A stretch of 5,100 nt of DNA, taken from Betaproteobacteria bacterium. Its GTDB lineage: Bacteria > Pseudomonadota > Gammaproteobacteria > Burkholderiales > Burkholderiaceae_C. Position numbers and translations under genes: made by a program. Positions 1-5,100 of the stretch are shown one piece after another; within the stretch, counting starts at the first letter, position 1, and each line of letters opens with the position of its first letter. Under the pieces are notes generated by a model. It worked only from the letters and a program-made list of their open reading frames with translations, searched no databases and was not told the origin of the DNA. The stretch is from contig RFSP01000144.1 in assembly GCA_009923895.1 (NCBI GenBank), positions 1 through 5,100 on the forward strand, read 5' to 3'.

Positions 1-52
1 CTCCACGACCACCACAACCACCACTCCCCGCTCCCAAGAGGCCAAGCCATGA
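1..52 (+). CDS. gspL: Probable GspL C-terminal end (partial, truncated by window start)
   Basis: Reading from base 2, an open frame runs to a TGA at 50-52 and encodes a tail of 16 residues, STTTTTTPRSQEAKP preceded by nothing else in the window. Nothing in these residues is diagnostic: the tail is Thr-rich, then polar and charged, as an exposed C-terminus would be. The assignment to gspL rests on context. The next gene is gspM, the stop overlaps the gspM start as ATGA (49-52), and gspL precedes gspM in nearly all T2SS clusters. GspL is the bitopic inner-membrane protein that recruits the ATPase GspE and pairs with GspM through periplasmic ferredoxin-like domains. Another upstream gene cannot be excluded from so short a piece. 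Confidence 0.55.
   Translation, partial: STTTTTTTPRSQEAKP
36..41 (+). promoter_or_regulatory. Ribosome binding site of gspM
   Basis: AAGAGG lies 7 bases before the ATG at 49, within the last codons of the upstream gene. It supports this ATG as the gspM start together with the ATGA stop/start overlap, which suggests translational coupling to the upstream gene. Confidence 0.6.
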
Positions 53-558
53 AAACCTGGTCCGCCTTCTTGCAATCGGCCTCAGCGGCCACCTCGGCCT
101 GGGTGGGCCCGGCTGCACCTCGCGAGCGGCGATGGGCGGCTTGGGGCTTGTTGGCCCTGATCGTGGGGCTGGCTTGGCAGTGGACCGTATCGCCAGCGTT
201 GCAAACCATTCGTCGTGCGCCTGAGCAACGCGCTCAACTCGAGCTGCAACTGCAACTCATGCAAGCCCAGGCCCGAGAGGCCGCCCAACTGCGCGCCATG
301 CCCACGCTGACGGGCGCTCCCGCGCTGGCGGCGCTCAAAGCGGCCACCGACCGTTTGGGGGCCTCGGCCAAGTTGTCGGTGCAAGGCGAGCGCGCGGTCA
401 TTACGCTGGACGGCGTGGGCTCCGCAGCCTTGCGCGCCTGGTTGGCCGAGGTGCGTTCTGGCGCGCGGGGCCGTCCCATCGAAGCCCAGCTGGCACGCAC
501 GGCCAAGGGCTACAGCGGCACCATCACGGTGGCCTTGCCCACTGGAGGTCCGGCATGA
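49..558 (+). CDS. gspM: Type II secretion system inner-membrane protein GspM
   Basis: GspM is a bitopic inner-membrane component of the T2SS assembly platform. It partners and stabilises GspL, and through it GspE and GspF. The 169-residue product has the family layout: a cytoplasmic N-terminus with a basic patch (RERR, residues 25-28), one membrane segment at about 29-48 (tryptophan-rich, core GLLALIVGLAW), a Gln/Leu/Ala-rich probable coiled coil at about 50-83, and a small alpha/beta periplasmic domain at about 88-165 that fits the ferredoxin-like fold of GspM. The length matches the usual 150-180. GspM is weakly conserved, so the name comes from topology, size and position between the gspL tail and gspN/gspD. 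The start is fixed by a ribosome site at 36-41 and the ATGA overlap; the stop overlaps the next start the same way (555-558). No damage is seen. Confidence 0.88.
   Translation: MKTWSAFLQSASAATSAWVGPAAPRERRWAAWGLLALIVGLAWQWTVSPALQTIRRAPEQRAQLELQLQLMQAQAREAAQLRAMPTLTGAPALAALKAATDRLGASAKLSVQGERAVITLDGVGSAALRAWLAEVRSGARGRPIEAQLARTAKGYSGTITVALPTGGPA
544..548 (+). promoter_or_regulatory. Ribosome binding site of gspN
   Basis: GGAGG sits 6 bases before the ATG at 555, near consensus in both sequence and spacing. It fixes the gspN start, and with the ATGA overlap at 555-558 indicates that gspN translation was coupled to gspM. The initiation signal is intact even though the reading frame behind it is broken. 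Confidence 0.65.
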
Positions 559-1206
559 CAGCGCGGCGCTGGAGCGGCTCAAAGCCGGCGTCCTCGTGGG
601 AGCAGCGTGCCCAAGCCAGCCGGCGTTGGGCCTTGTGGGGCGCTGCCCTGGGCGTGGTGGGCTCGGCAGTGGCCTACGCCCCCGCCCAGTGGGTGGCCCA
701 GGCGGTCCAGTCGGCCACCTCTGAACGCTTGGCCTTGACCCAGGCCCGCGGCTCGCTGTGGCACGGCAGTGCGGTGCTCATGCTCACGGGTGGACCCGGC
801 AGCCGCGATGCCACCGTTGGACGGCACCTTGCGTGTGGCCAGCCCTGGCGCTCAGCTGCAATGGGCCAACGGCCGCTGGCACATGAGCGGTGAACTGCAG
901 CTCGATGTGGAGCACATGTCCTCACGCTTGAGTACGCTGGATACGTTGGGTCAATACCGCCTGATTCTGAGTGGAGGCAGTGGGGCGGGTCCCCAGGCCG
1001 ATGCCCCAACGGGCGCCGGCGCCACATTGACGCTGAGCACCCTCTCTGGTGCCTTGCGCATCAACGGGCAGGGCCGTTGGGTCGACTCGCGTTTTCAATT
1101 CAAAGGAGAGGCCTTTGGTGCTGAAGGTGCCGAAGGTGCTGTCAATAATTTGCTCAACCTCATCGGCCGGCGCGAAGGCGCGCGGGCCTTGATTTCGATC
1201 GGATGA
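555..1206 (+). pseudogene. gspN: gspN, T2SS protein N, broken by a frame change and apparent internal deletion
   Basis: GspN is an accessory bitopic inner-membrane T2SS protein, normally about 250-270 residues. Two halves are recognisable here in different frames. The first starts at ATG 555: membrane anchor at about residues 25-43, then AYAPAQWVAQAV and the conserved stretch LTQARGSLWHGSAVLML-TGGPGSRDA, ending near base 812; beyond that this frame is nonsense to a TGA at 891-893 (112 codons in all). The second half begins in the next frame at about 811 with PPLDGTLRVASPGAQLQW, continues through MSSRLSTLDTLGQYRLILSGG, and ends with the typical GspN C-terminus NLLNLIGRREGARALISIG and TGA 1204-1206. 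Joined, they give only about 216 residues, and the segment normally lying between the two motifs is absent. A deletion of 3n+2 bases at about 807-819 would explain both facts. The downstream half might still be made from ATG 808 or 883, but a working GspN is unlikely. An assembly error at this point is the main alternative. Confidence 0.8.
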
Positions 1207-1307
1207 TCATGAATGCCATGCATGCCGTGCGCTTGAACCCATCTCCGCTGGTCTGTGCCATCGTGGCTGCAATGACCGGCCTGGCCCTCCCGCAAGCCTT
1301 GTGGGCC
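1203..1307 (+). other. Signal peptide of GspD
   Basis: Residues 1-35 have a positively charged start (R10), a hydrophobic core (about 15-30, PLVCAIVAAMTGLALP) and a likely signal peptidase I cut after QALWA, before Q36. Cys18 lies inside the core without a proper lipobox, so a lipoprotein signal is unlikely. Export through Sec is expected, as for other secretins. Confidence 0.75.
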
Positions 1308-3392
1308 CAGAGCCCCTCCACGACCTCCGCGGCCTCCACGGCAACCTCTACCGGTGCAACAACCGCTGCCACCACCACCGAGCCGGCCCCCGCAGGCAGC
1401 ACCAGCCCGGCATTGCGGTCCCGCACCCCCGTGACCGTCAACTTTGTCAACGCAGACGTCGAGGCGGTCACCCGCGCATTTGCCGCCATGATCGAGCGAC
1501 AAATCGCGGTCGACCCTCGCGTCAAAGGCACCATCACCGTGTACAGCGAGCAGCCCTTGACCGTGCGTCAGGCCTACCTCAACTACCTCTCCGCCTTGCG
1601 CGGTCTGGGCTTTGCCATGGTCGAGAACGCGGGCTTGCTCAAGGTGGTCCCCGAAGCCGATGCCAAGTTGCAAGCGGGCACCGTGTCGGTGGGCGAAGCA
1701 CCCACGCGCAACGATCAGGTCATGACGCAAATATTCACGCTGCGTCACGAAAACCCCAACAACCTGGTCACGGTGCTGCGCCCCCTCATCACGGCCAACA
1801 ACACCATCAACGCCAGCCCAGGCACCAACACCCTCGTCATCACCGACTACGCCGACAACTTGCAGCGTCTGGGCAAAATCATTGCGGCCCTTGACCAGCC
1901 TTCGCTCACCGACTTTGAGGTCATCCCACTCAAGCACGCCATCGCGAGCGACTTGGCGGTGCTGGTGCAGCGCTTGGCAGACACCTCGGCCACGGGGGCC
2001 ACCACCCCTGCGGCCGGCGCAGCGGCTGGTGCGTCTACAGGCTCGGTGCTGGCCGATCCGCGCAGCAACTCCCTCATCATTCGCGCCCCCAACGCCGCCC
2101 GCCTGGCCATGATGCGCGCCACCATCGAGCGGCTCGACCGCCCCAATGCGGCCGGAGGGCCGGCTGGCAATGTCTGGGTGGTGCATCTCAAAAACGCCGA
2201 AGCCACCCGTTTGGCCACCGTGTTGCGCGCCGCCTTTGGCAGCGGCGCGGCGGCAGCGGGTACAACCACCGCTCCTGGCGCAGCGCCCCTCACCCAAGCC
2301 CCTGCGGGCATGACGGCCACGCCGTCACCTCAAGCCACGGCCCCGCTCAGCGCGGCAGCAGCACCGTCTACAGGGGGCTTTATTCAAGCCGACCCCGCCA
2401 CCAACTCGCTCATCATCACGGCCAGCGAGCCCCTGTACCGCCAGGTGCGTGCCATGATCGATCAGCTCGACACCCGCCGGGCCCAGGTCTACATCGAAAG
2501 CATGATCGTGGAGGTCTCGGGCGACAACGCTGCCGATTTTGGCTTTCAGTGGCAAGGCATCGTCGGCAACAAAGGCGACACCAATTTGCTCGCTGCAGGT
2601 ACCAACTTCAACACCGGGGGCAGCAACATCATCCAGCTGCAAACGGGCGCGCTCACTGGCACGGCCAAGCTGGGTGAGGGCATCAACGTGGGTCTCATCC
2701 GCAACTTCGGTGGGCAGTATGCGCTGGCGTCCATCGCCAGAGCGCTTCAAAGCCAAACCAACACCAACATTGTCAGCACCCCCAACCAGATCACGCTCGA
2801 CAACGAAGAAGCGCAAATCGTGGTGGGCAGCAACGTGCCTTTCATCACCGGTCAATACACCAACACCGGCTCGGCCACCACCAGCCCATTCCAGACCATC
2901 GAACGCAAAGACGTGGGTTTGACGCTGCGGGTCAAACCCCAGGTGGGCGAAAGCGGCACGGTGCGCATGGCCATCTTCTTGGAGTCCTCCAGCGTGAGTG
3001 ACAAAGTGGCCCCGGGCACCTCCAATGCCGGCCCCTCCACCAACAAGCGTCAAATCCAGTCGCAGGTGGTGGTGGACGACGGCGGCATCATCGTGCTCGG
3101 TGGTCTCATCGAAGACCGTTATGTCGAGGGCGCATCTGGGGTGCCACTGCTCAGTGACATTCCGGTGCTCGGGGGTTTGTTTCGCAGTGAAAGCCGCACC
3201 AAGAATCGCACCAACCTGATGGTCTTTTTGCGCCCCATCGTCTTGCGCGACAGCCCGAGCGCCGACAAGCTCAGCCTGGACCGCTACGACCTCATACGCG
3301 CGCAACAACAAAAGGCCCAACCCGTGCCCAACGCCATGCTGCCCATCCAGTCGGCACCGGTTTTGCCCCCGGCTGCGGGCCCCAAACCTTAA
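1203..3392 (+). CDS. gspD: Type II secretion system secretin GspD
   Basis: GspD forms the multimeric outer-membrane channel through which folded substrates leave the periplasm. The 729-residue product (family 650-750) has: a signal peptide, residues 1-35; an Ala/Thr-rich linker, 36-70; N0 domain, about 72-155 (VTVNFVNADVEAVTRAF); three KH-like repeats N1 (about 173-231), N2 (236-312) and N3 (323-424), each closing with a TNTLVIT/SNSLIIR/TNSLIIT strand; and the secretin core at about 428-682, with TPNQITLDNEEAQIVVGSNV then PFITG at 526-550 and the secretin signature VPLLSDIPVLGGLFRSES at 647-664, followed by TNLMVFLRPIVL. The tail from 683 is Pro/Ala/Gln-rich and shows no clear pilotin-binding S-domain. 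N2 and N3 carry Ala/Thr/Pro-rich insertions (about 261-281 and 346-391). The ATG at 1203 overlaps the gspN stop (ATGA); ATG 1209, in the same frame, has GGA five bases upstream and is an equally possible start. The reading frame is intact. Confidence 0.97.
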   Translation: MIMNAMHAVRLNPSPLVCAIVAAMTGLALPQALWAQSPSTTSAASTATSTGATTAATTTEPAPAGSTSPALRSRTPVTVNFVNADVEAVTRAFAAMIERQIAVDPRVKGTITVYSEQPLTVRQAYLNYLSALRGLGFAMVENAGLLKVVPEADAKLQAGTVSVGEAPTRNDQVMTQIFTLRHENPNNLVTVLRPLITANNTINASPGTNTLVITDYADNLQRLGKIIAALDQPSLTDFEVIPLKHAIASDLAVLVQRLADTSATGATTPAAGAAAGASTGSVLADPRSNSLIIRAPNAARLAMMRATIERLDRPNAAGGPAGNVWVVHLKNAEATRLATVLRAAFGSGAAAAGTTTAPGAAPLTQAPAGMTATPSPQATAPLSAAAAPSTGGFIQADPATNSLIITASEPLYRQVRAMIDQLDTRRAQVYIESMIVEVSGDNAADFGFQWQGIVGNKGDTNLLAAGTNFNTGGSNIIQLQTGALTGTAKLGEGINVGLIRNFGGQYALASIARALQSQTNTNIVSTPNQITLDNEEAQIVVGSNVPFITGQYTNTGSATTSPFQTIERKDVGLTLRVKPQVGESGTVRMAIFLESSSVSDKVAPGTSNAGPSTNKRQIQSQVVVDDGGIIVLGGLIEDRYVEGASGVPLLSDIPVLGGLFRSESRTKNRTNLMVFLRPIVLRDSPSADKLSLDRYDLIRAQQQKAQPVPNAMLPIQSAPVLPPAAGPKP
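1815..2417 (+). repeat. Three degenerate copies of the secretin N-domain end motif
   Basis: Within gspD the closing strand of the N1, N2 and N3 domains recurs: SPGTNTLVIT (1815-1844), ADPRSNSLII (2052-2081) and ADPATNSLII (2388-2417). The repeats are clear in protein and only partly visible in DNA, as expected for an old domain duplication shared by all secretins. The span given covers all three copies and is not itself one continuous repeat. Confidence 0.7.
2238..2375 (+). other. Low-complexity Ala/Thr/Pro-rich loop inserted in GspD N3 domain
   Basis: Residues about 346-391 of GspD consist almost wholly of Ala, Gly, Thr, Pro, Ser and Gln, and separate the N3 helix (ATRLATVLRAAFG) from its closing strand (GGFIQADPATNSLII). 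Secretins often carry a flexible loop at this place; here it is about 45 residues. It is probably disordered and faces the periplasmic vestibule of the channel; this placement is inferred from the known fold. Confidence 0.6.
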
Positions 3393-3413
3393 CTCGCAAA
3401 GACGATCAGCGCC

Positions 3414-4850
3414 ATGGGTGCCCGACATCCTCTGCCCTACGCCTACGCCAAGGCCCACCAGATTCTGCTGGAAGGCGACGGTGACCATTGGGTCTTGTGG
3501 GTGAGTGACGCCACCCCGCGCGTGGCCTTGGCCGAGGTGCTGCGCCAGTTTGATGCGCAGTCCCTGGAGCGCGAGACGGCCCCAGCGCTTGCCGATCGCA
3601 TCGCTGCAGCTTACGCGGGCGGCGAGTCCAGCGCCGCCACGGTCGTGGGCGAGGTGGAAAGCGCCGTCGACCTCTCACGTCTGATGCAAGACCTGCCGGC
3701 CGTCGAAGACTTGCTCGAGGCCGCCGACGACGCGCCCATCATTCGCATGCTCAATGCCCTGCTCACGCAGGCGGCGCGCGACGGCGCCAGTGACATCCAC
3801 ATCGAACCCTACGAGCGCAGTTCTTCCGTGCGGTTTCGGGTCGATGGCACCTTGCGCGAAGTGGTGCAACCCAATCGCGCTTTGCATGCGGCGCTGATCT
3901 CTCGGCTCAAGATCATGGCCGAGCTCGACATTGCTGAGAAACGTCTGCCGCAAGACGGCCGCATCTCTTTGCGCATCGGCGGTCGGGCCATTGACGTGCG
4001 CGTCTCCACCTTGCCGTCCGCCCATGGCGAGCGTGCTGTGTTGCGCCTGCTGGACAAAACCGAAGCCCGTTACTCGCTTTCCGGTCTGGGCATGAGCGGA
4101 GACGTACTCACCCGCTTTCAGCAGTTGGTGCATCAGCCCAATGGCATCGTGTTGGTGACTGGCCCCACAGGCTCGGGCAAATCCACCACCTTGTACGCAG
4201 CCTTGCAGACCATCGACACCAGCACCACCAACGTGCTCACGGTCGAAGACCCCATCGAGTACGAACTGCCCGGCATTGGACAAACCCAAGTCAACGCCAA
4301 GATCGATCTCACGTTTGCCACCGCCTTGCGGGCCATCTTGCGGCAAGACCCCGACGTCATCATGATCGGTGAGATCCGCGACTATGAAACCGCGCAGATC
4401 GCCATCCAAGCCTCGCTCACCGGGCACTTGGTGCTGGCCACCTTGCACACCAACGACGCGCCCAGCGCCATCACGCGCCTCACCGACATGGGCGTCGAGC
4501 CCTTCTTGCTCAGCTCCAGTCTCTTGGGTGTGTTGGCACAGCGTCTCGTGCGCAAACTCTGTCCTGCATGCAAGCGGTCCGACGAATCGGTCGCAGGGTC
4601 CACCCGGTGGCGCCCCGTCGGTTGCCCCGCGTGCAACCAAACGGGCTACAAAGGCCGCACTGGCATCTACGAACTCATGGTGGCCGACGCGCAAGTGCGA
4701 GCGCACATCCATGGGCGCTCATCGGAGGCCGAGCTCTTGCGCGCGGCGCAGGCGGCGGGCTTGCGCTCCATGCGTGAAGACGGCGACCGCCTGGTGGCCC
4801 AAGGGGTCACCTCCCCCGAAGAAGTGCTTCGCGTGAGCCGCGAGTCGTAA
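3414..4850 (+). CDS. gspE: Type II secretion system assembly ATPase GspE
   Basis: GspE is the cytoplasmic hexameric ATPase that powers pseudopilus assembly, held at the membrane by GspL and GspF. The 478 residues show a short N-terminal domain (about 5-62), the N2 domain (about 105-235) with SDIHIEPYE at 126-134, RFRVDGTLRE at 140-149 and RLPQDGRISLR at 177-187, then the RecA-like motor: Walker A GPTGSGKST at 250-258, Asp box EDPIEYE at 278-284, Walker B with the type II ATPase signature LRQDPDVIMIGEIRD at 309-323 (Glu320), and His box TGHLVLATLHTND at 336-348. Four cysteines (CPAC 383-386, CPAC 404-407) form the probable zinc module, followed by the usual TGYKGRTGIYELM. All catalytic motifs are intact. 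The protein is close to the usual 480-500 length. The ATG at 3414 lies 21 bases after the gspD stop; the ribosome site is weak (AAAGA at 3398-3402), and gspE probably shares the gspD transcript. Confidence 0.97.
   Translation: MGARHPLPYAYAKAHQILLEGDGDHWVLWVSDATPRVALAEVLRQFDAQSLERETAPALADRIAAAYAGGESSAATVVGEVESAVDLSRLMQDLPAVEDLLEAADDAPIIRMLNALLTQAARDGASDIHIEPYERSSSVRFRVDGTLREVVQPNRALHAALISRLKIMAELDIAEKRLPQDGRISLRIGGRAIDVRVSTLPSAHGERAVLRLLDKTEARYSLSGLGMSGDVLTRFQQLVHQPNGIVLVTGPTGSGKSTTLYAALQTIDTSTTNVLTVEDPIEYELPGIGQTQVNAKIDLTFATALRAILRQDPDVIMIGEIRDYETAQIAIQASLTGHLVLATLHTNDAPSAITRLTDMGVEPFLLSSSLLGVLAQRLVRKLCPACKRSDESVAGSTRWRPVGCPACNQTGYKGRTGIYELMVADAQVRAHIHGRSSEAELLRAAQAAGLRSMREDGDRLVAQGVTSPEEVLRVSRES
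4161..4187 (+). other. Walker A (P-loop) of GspE
   Basis: The codons read GPTGSGKST, the canonical phosphate-binding loop of the GspE/PilB/VirB11 ATPase family. Lys256 and Ser257 should contact the nucleotide phosphates and Mg2+. Confidence 0.95.
4560..4634 (+). other. Tetracysteine zinc-binding module of GspE
   Basis: Two CPAC motifs (residues 383-386 and 404-407) are separated by 17 residues. Known GspE proteins bind a zinc ion through two CxxC pairs in this position. The gap here is shorter than the roughly 29 residues I recall for Vibrio-type GspE. All four ligands are present, so zinc binding is expected. Confidence 0.8.
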
Positions 4851-4886
4851 GGCGCAAGGCGTCATAAGACAAGGCCTGTACCGACA

Positions 4887-5100
4887 ATGCCCGCCTATAA
4901 GTTCGAGGCCCTCAACGCCGACGGCAAGACCACCTCCGGCTTGCTCGAAGGCGACACCGAGAAGGCCGTGAGGGCCCAATTGCGCTCGCAAAAACTCGTG
5001 CCTCTGTCGGTGACCCCGGTCACGGTGTCGTCGCGCGAGGGCGGCAGCGCGCGACTGGCGCGACGTGCGTTCACGCCGGCCTCTCTCACCATCTGGACCC
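4887..5100 (+). CDS. gspF: Type II secretion system inner-membrane platform protein GspF (5' part, runs off the window)
   Basis: GspF is the polytopic inner-membrane protein at the centre of the T2SS platform. It contacts GspE and GspL and is thought to couple ATP hydrolysis to pseudopilin insertion. The first 71 codons are present and open to the window end. The N-terminus, MPAYKFEALNADGKTTSGLL at residues 1-20 followed by EGDTEKAVRAQLRSQKLVPL, is the highly characteristic GspF/PilC opening, and SLTIWT at the window edge begins the first cytoplasmic helical-bundle domain. The membrane segments (normally three in a protein of about 400 residues) lie beyond the window. The ATG at 4887 is 36 bases after the gspE stop; AAGG at 4871-4874 is a weak, rather distant ribosome site. 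The 36-base gap holds no terminator, so co-transcription with gspE is likely. Confidence 0.94.
   Translation, partial: MPAYKFEALNADGKTTSGLLEGDTEKAVRAQLRSQKLVPLSVTPVTVSSREGGSARLARRAFTPASLTIWT

Noticed and set aside
1..30. CCACNAC-type repeat run as a possible regulatory or CRISPR-like repeat
   Set aside because: It is a short run of ACC/ACA threonine codons in the upstream gene's tail, with no spacing pattern.
1103..1192. Strong Shine-Dalgarno-like AAGGAGAGG at 1103-1111 followed by GTG 1118 and a 24-codon frame
   Set aside because: The purine run encodes the conserved FKGEAF stretch of GspN, so the protein explains it; the short frame has no features and ends before gspD.
555..1206. Programmed ribosomal frameshift joining the two gspN halves
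   Set aside because: No slippery heptamer or strong downstream structure is evident near 807-819, and a shift would not restore the missing middle residues.
1095..2297. 400-codon open frame on the - strand opposite gspN and gspD
   Set aside because: It is a shadow of the GC-rich codon use of gspD. The translation is Gly/Arg/His-rich with no recognisable domain, and it lies opposite a fully conserved secretin.
2325..3488. 387-codon open frame on the - strand opposite gspD
   Set aside because: Antisense shadow; no domain, no plausible ribosome site, and it crosses the gspD/gspE boundary.
3675..4712. 345-codon open frame on the - strand opposite gspE
   Set aside because: Antisense shadow of the conserved ATPase gene; composition is His/Gly/Asp-rich and unlike a real protein.
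4851..4886. Possible terminator or small hairpin between gspE and gspF
   Set aside because: Only a 3-bp stem (GTC/GAC at 4861-4870) can be drawn and there is no T-run; it cannot act as an intrinsic terminator.

Overview
The window lies inside a type II secretion system (T2SS, general secretory pathway) cluster. All genes are on the + strand, in the order gspL (3' end only), gspM, gspN (broken), gspD, gspE, gspF (5' end only). The DNA is GC-rich with strong GC bias at third codon positions. The gene order L-M-N-D-E-F and the protein style point to a betaproteobacterium of the order Burkholderiales, most likely family Comamonadaceae. This placement is an inference from recalled family patterns, not from a search.

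Layout: 1-52 is the Thr-rich tail and stop codon of an upstream gene, probably gspL. 49-558 is gspM, a small inner-membrane protein that joins its upstream neighbour by a 4-bp ATGA overlap. 555-1206 is the gspN locus. It starts in a second ATGA overlap behind a good Shine-Dalgarno sequence, but its two recognisable halves lie in different frames and the middle of the protein seems to be missing, so it is annotated as a pseudogene. 1203-3392 is gspD, the outer-membrane secretin, starting in a third ATGA overlap. 3414-4850 is gspE, the cytoplasmic assembly ATPase. 4887-5100 is the start of gspF, the inner-membrane platform protein, which runs off the window.

How they work together: GspE hydrolyses ATP at the cytoplasmic face of the platform formed by GspF, GspL and GspM and so drives pseudopilus growth. 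The pseudopilus is thought to push folded periplasmic substrates through the GspD channel. GspN is an accessory inner-membrane protein that many T2SS lack, so its loss need not inactivate the machine. No promoter or terminator is visible; the genes look like the interior of one long operon. There is no gene-free stretch above 36 bp.

I found no undescribed system here. The one real anomaly is the frame break with apparent internal deletion in gspN. The rest is a conventional T2SS with some lineage-specific details (Ala/Thr/Pro-rich linkers in GspD, a compact zinc module in GspE).
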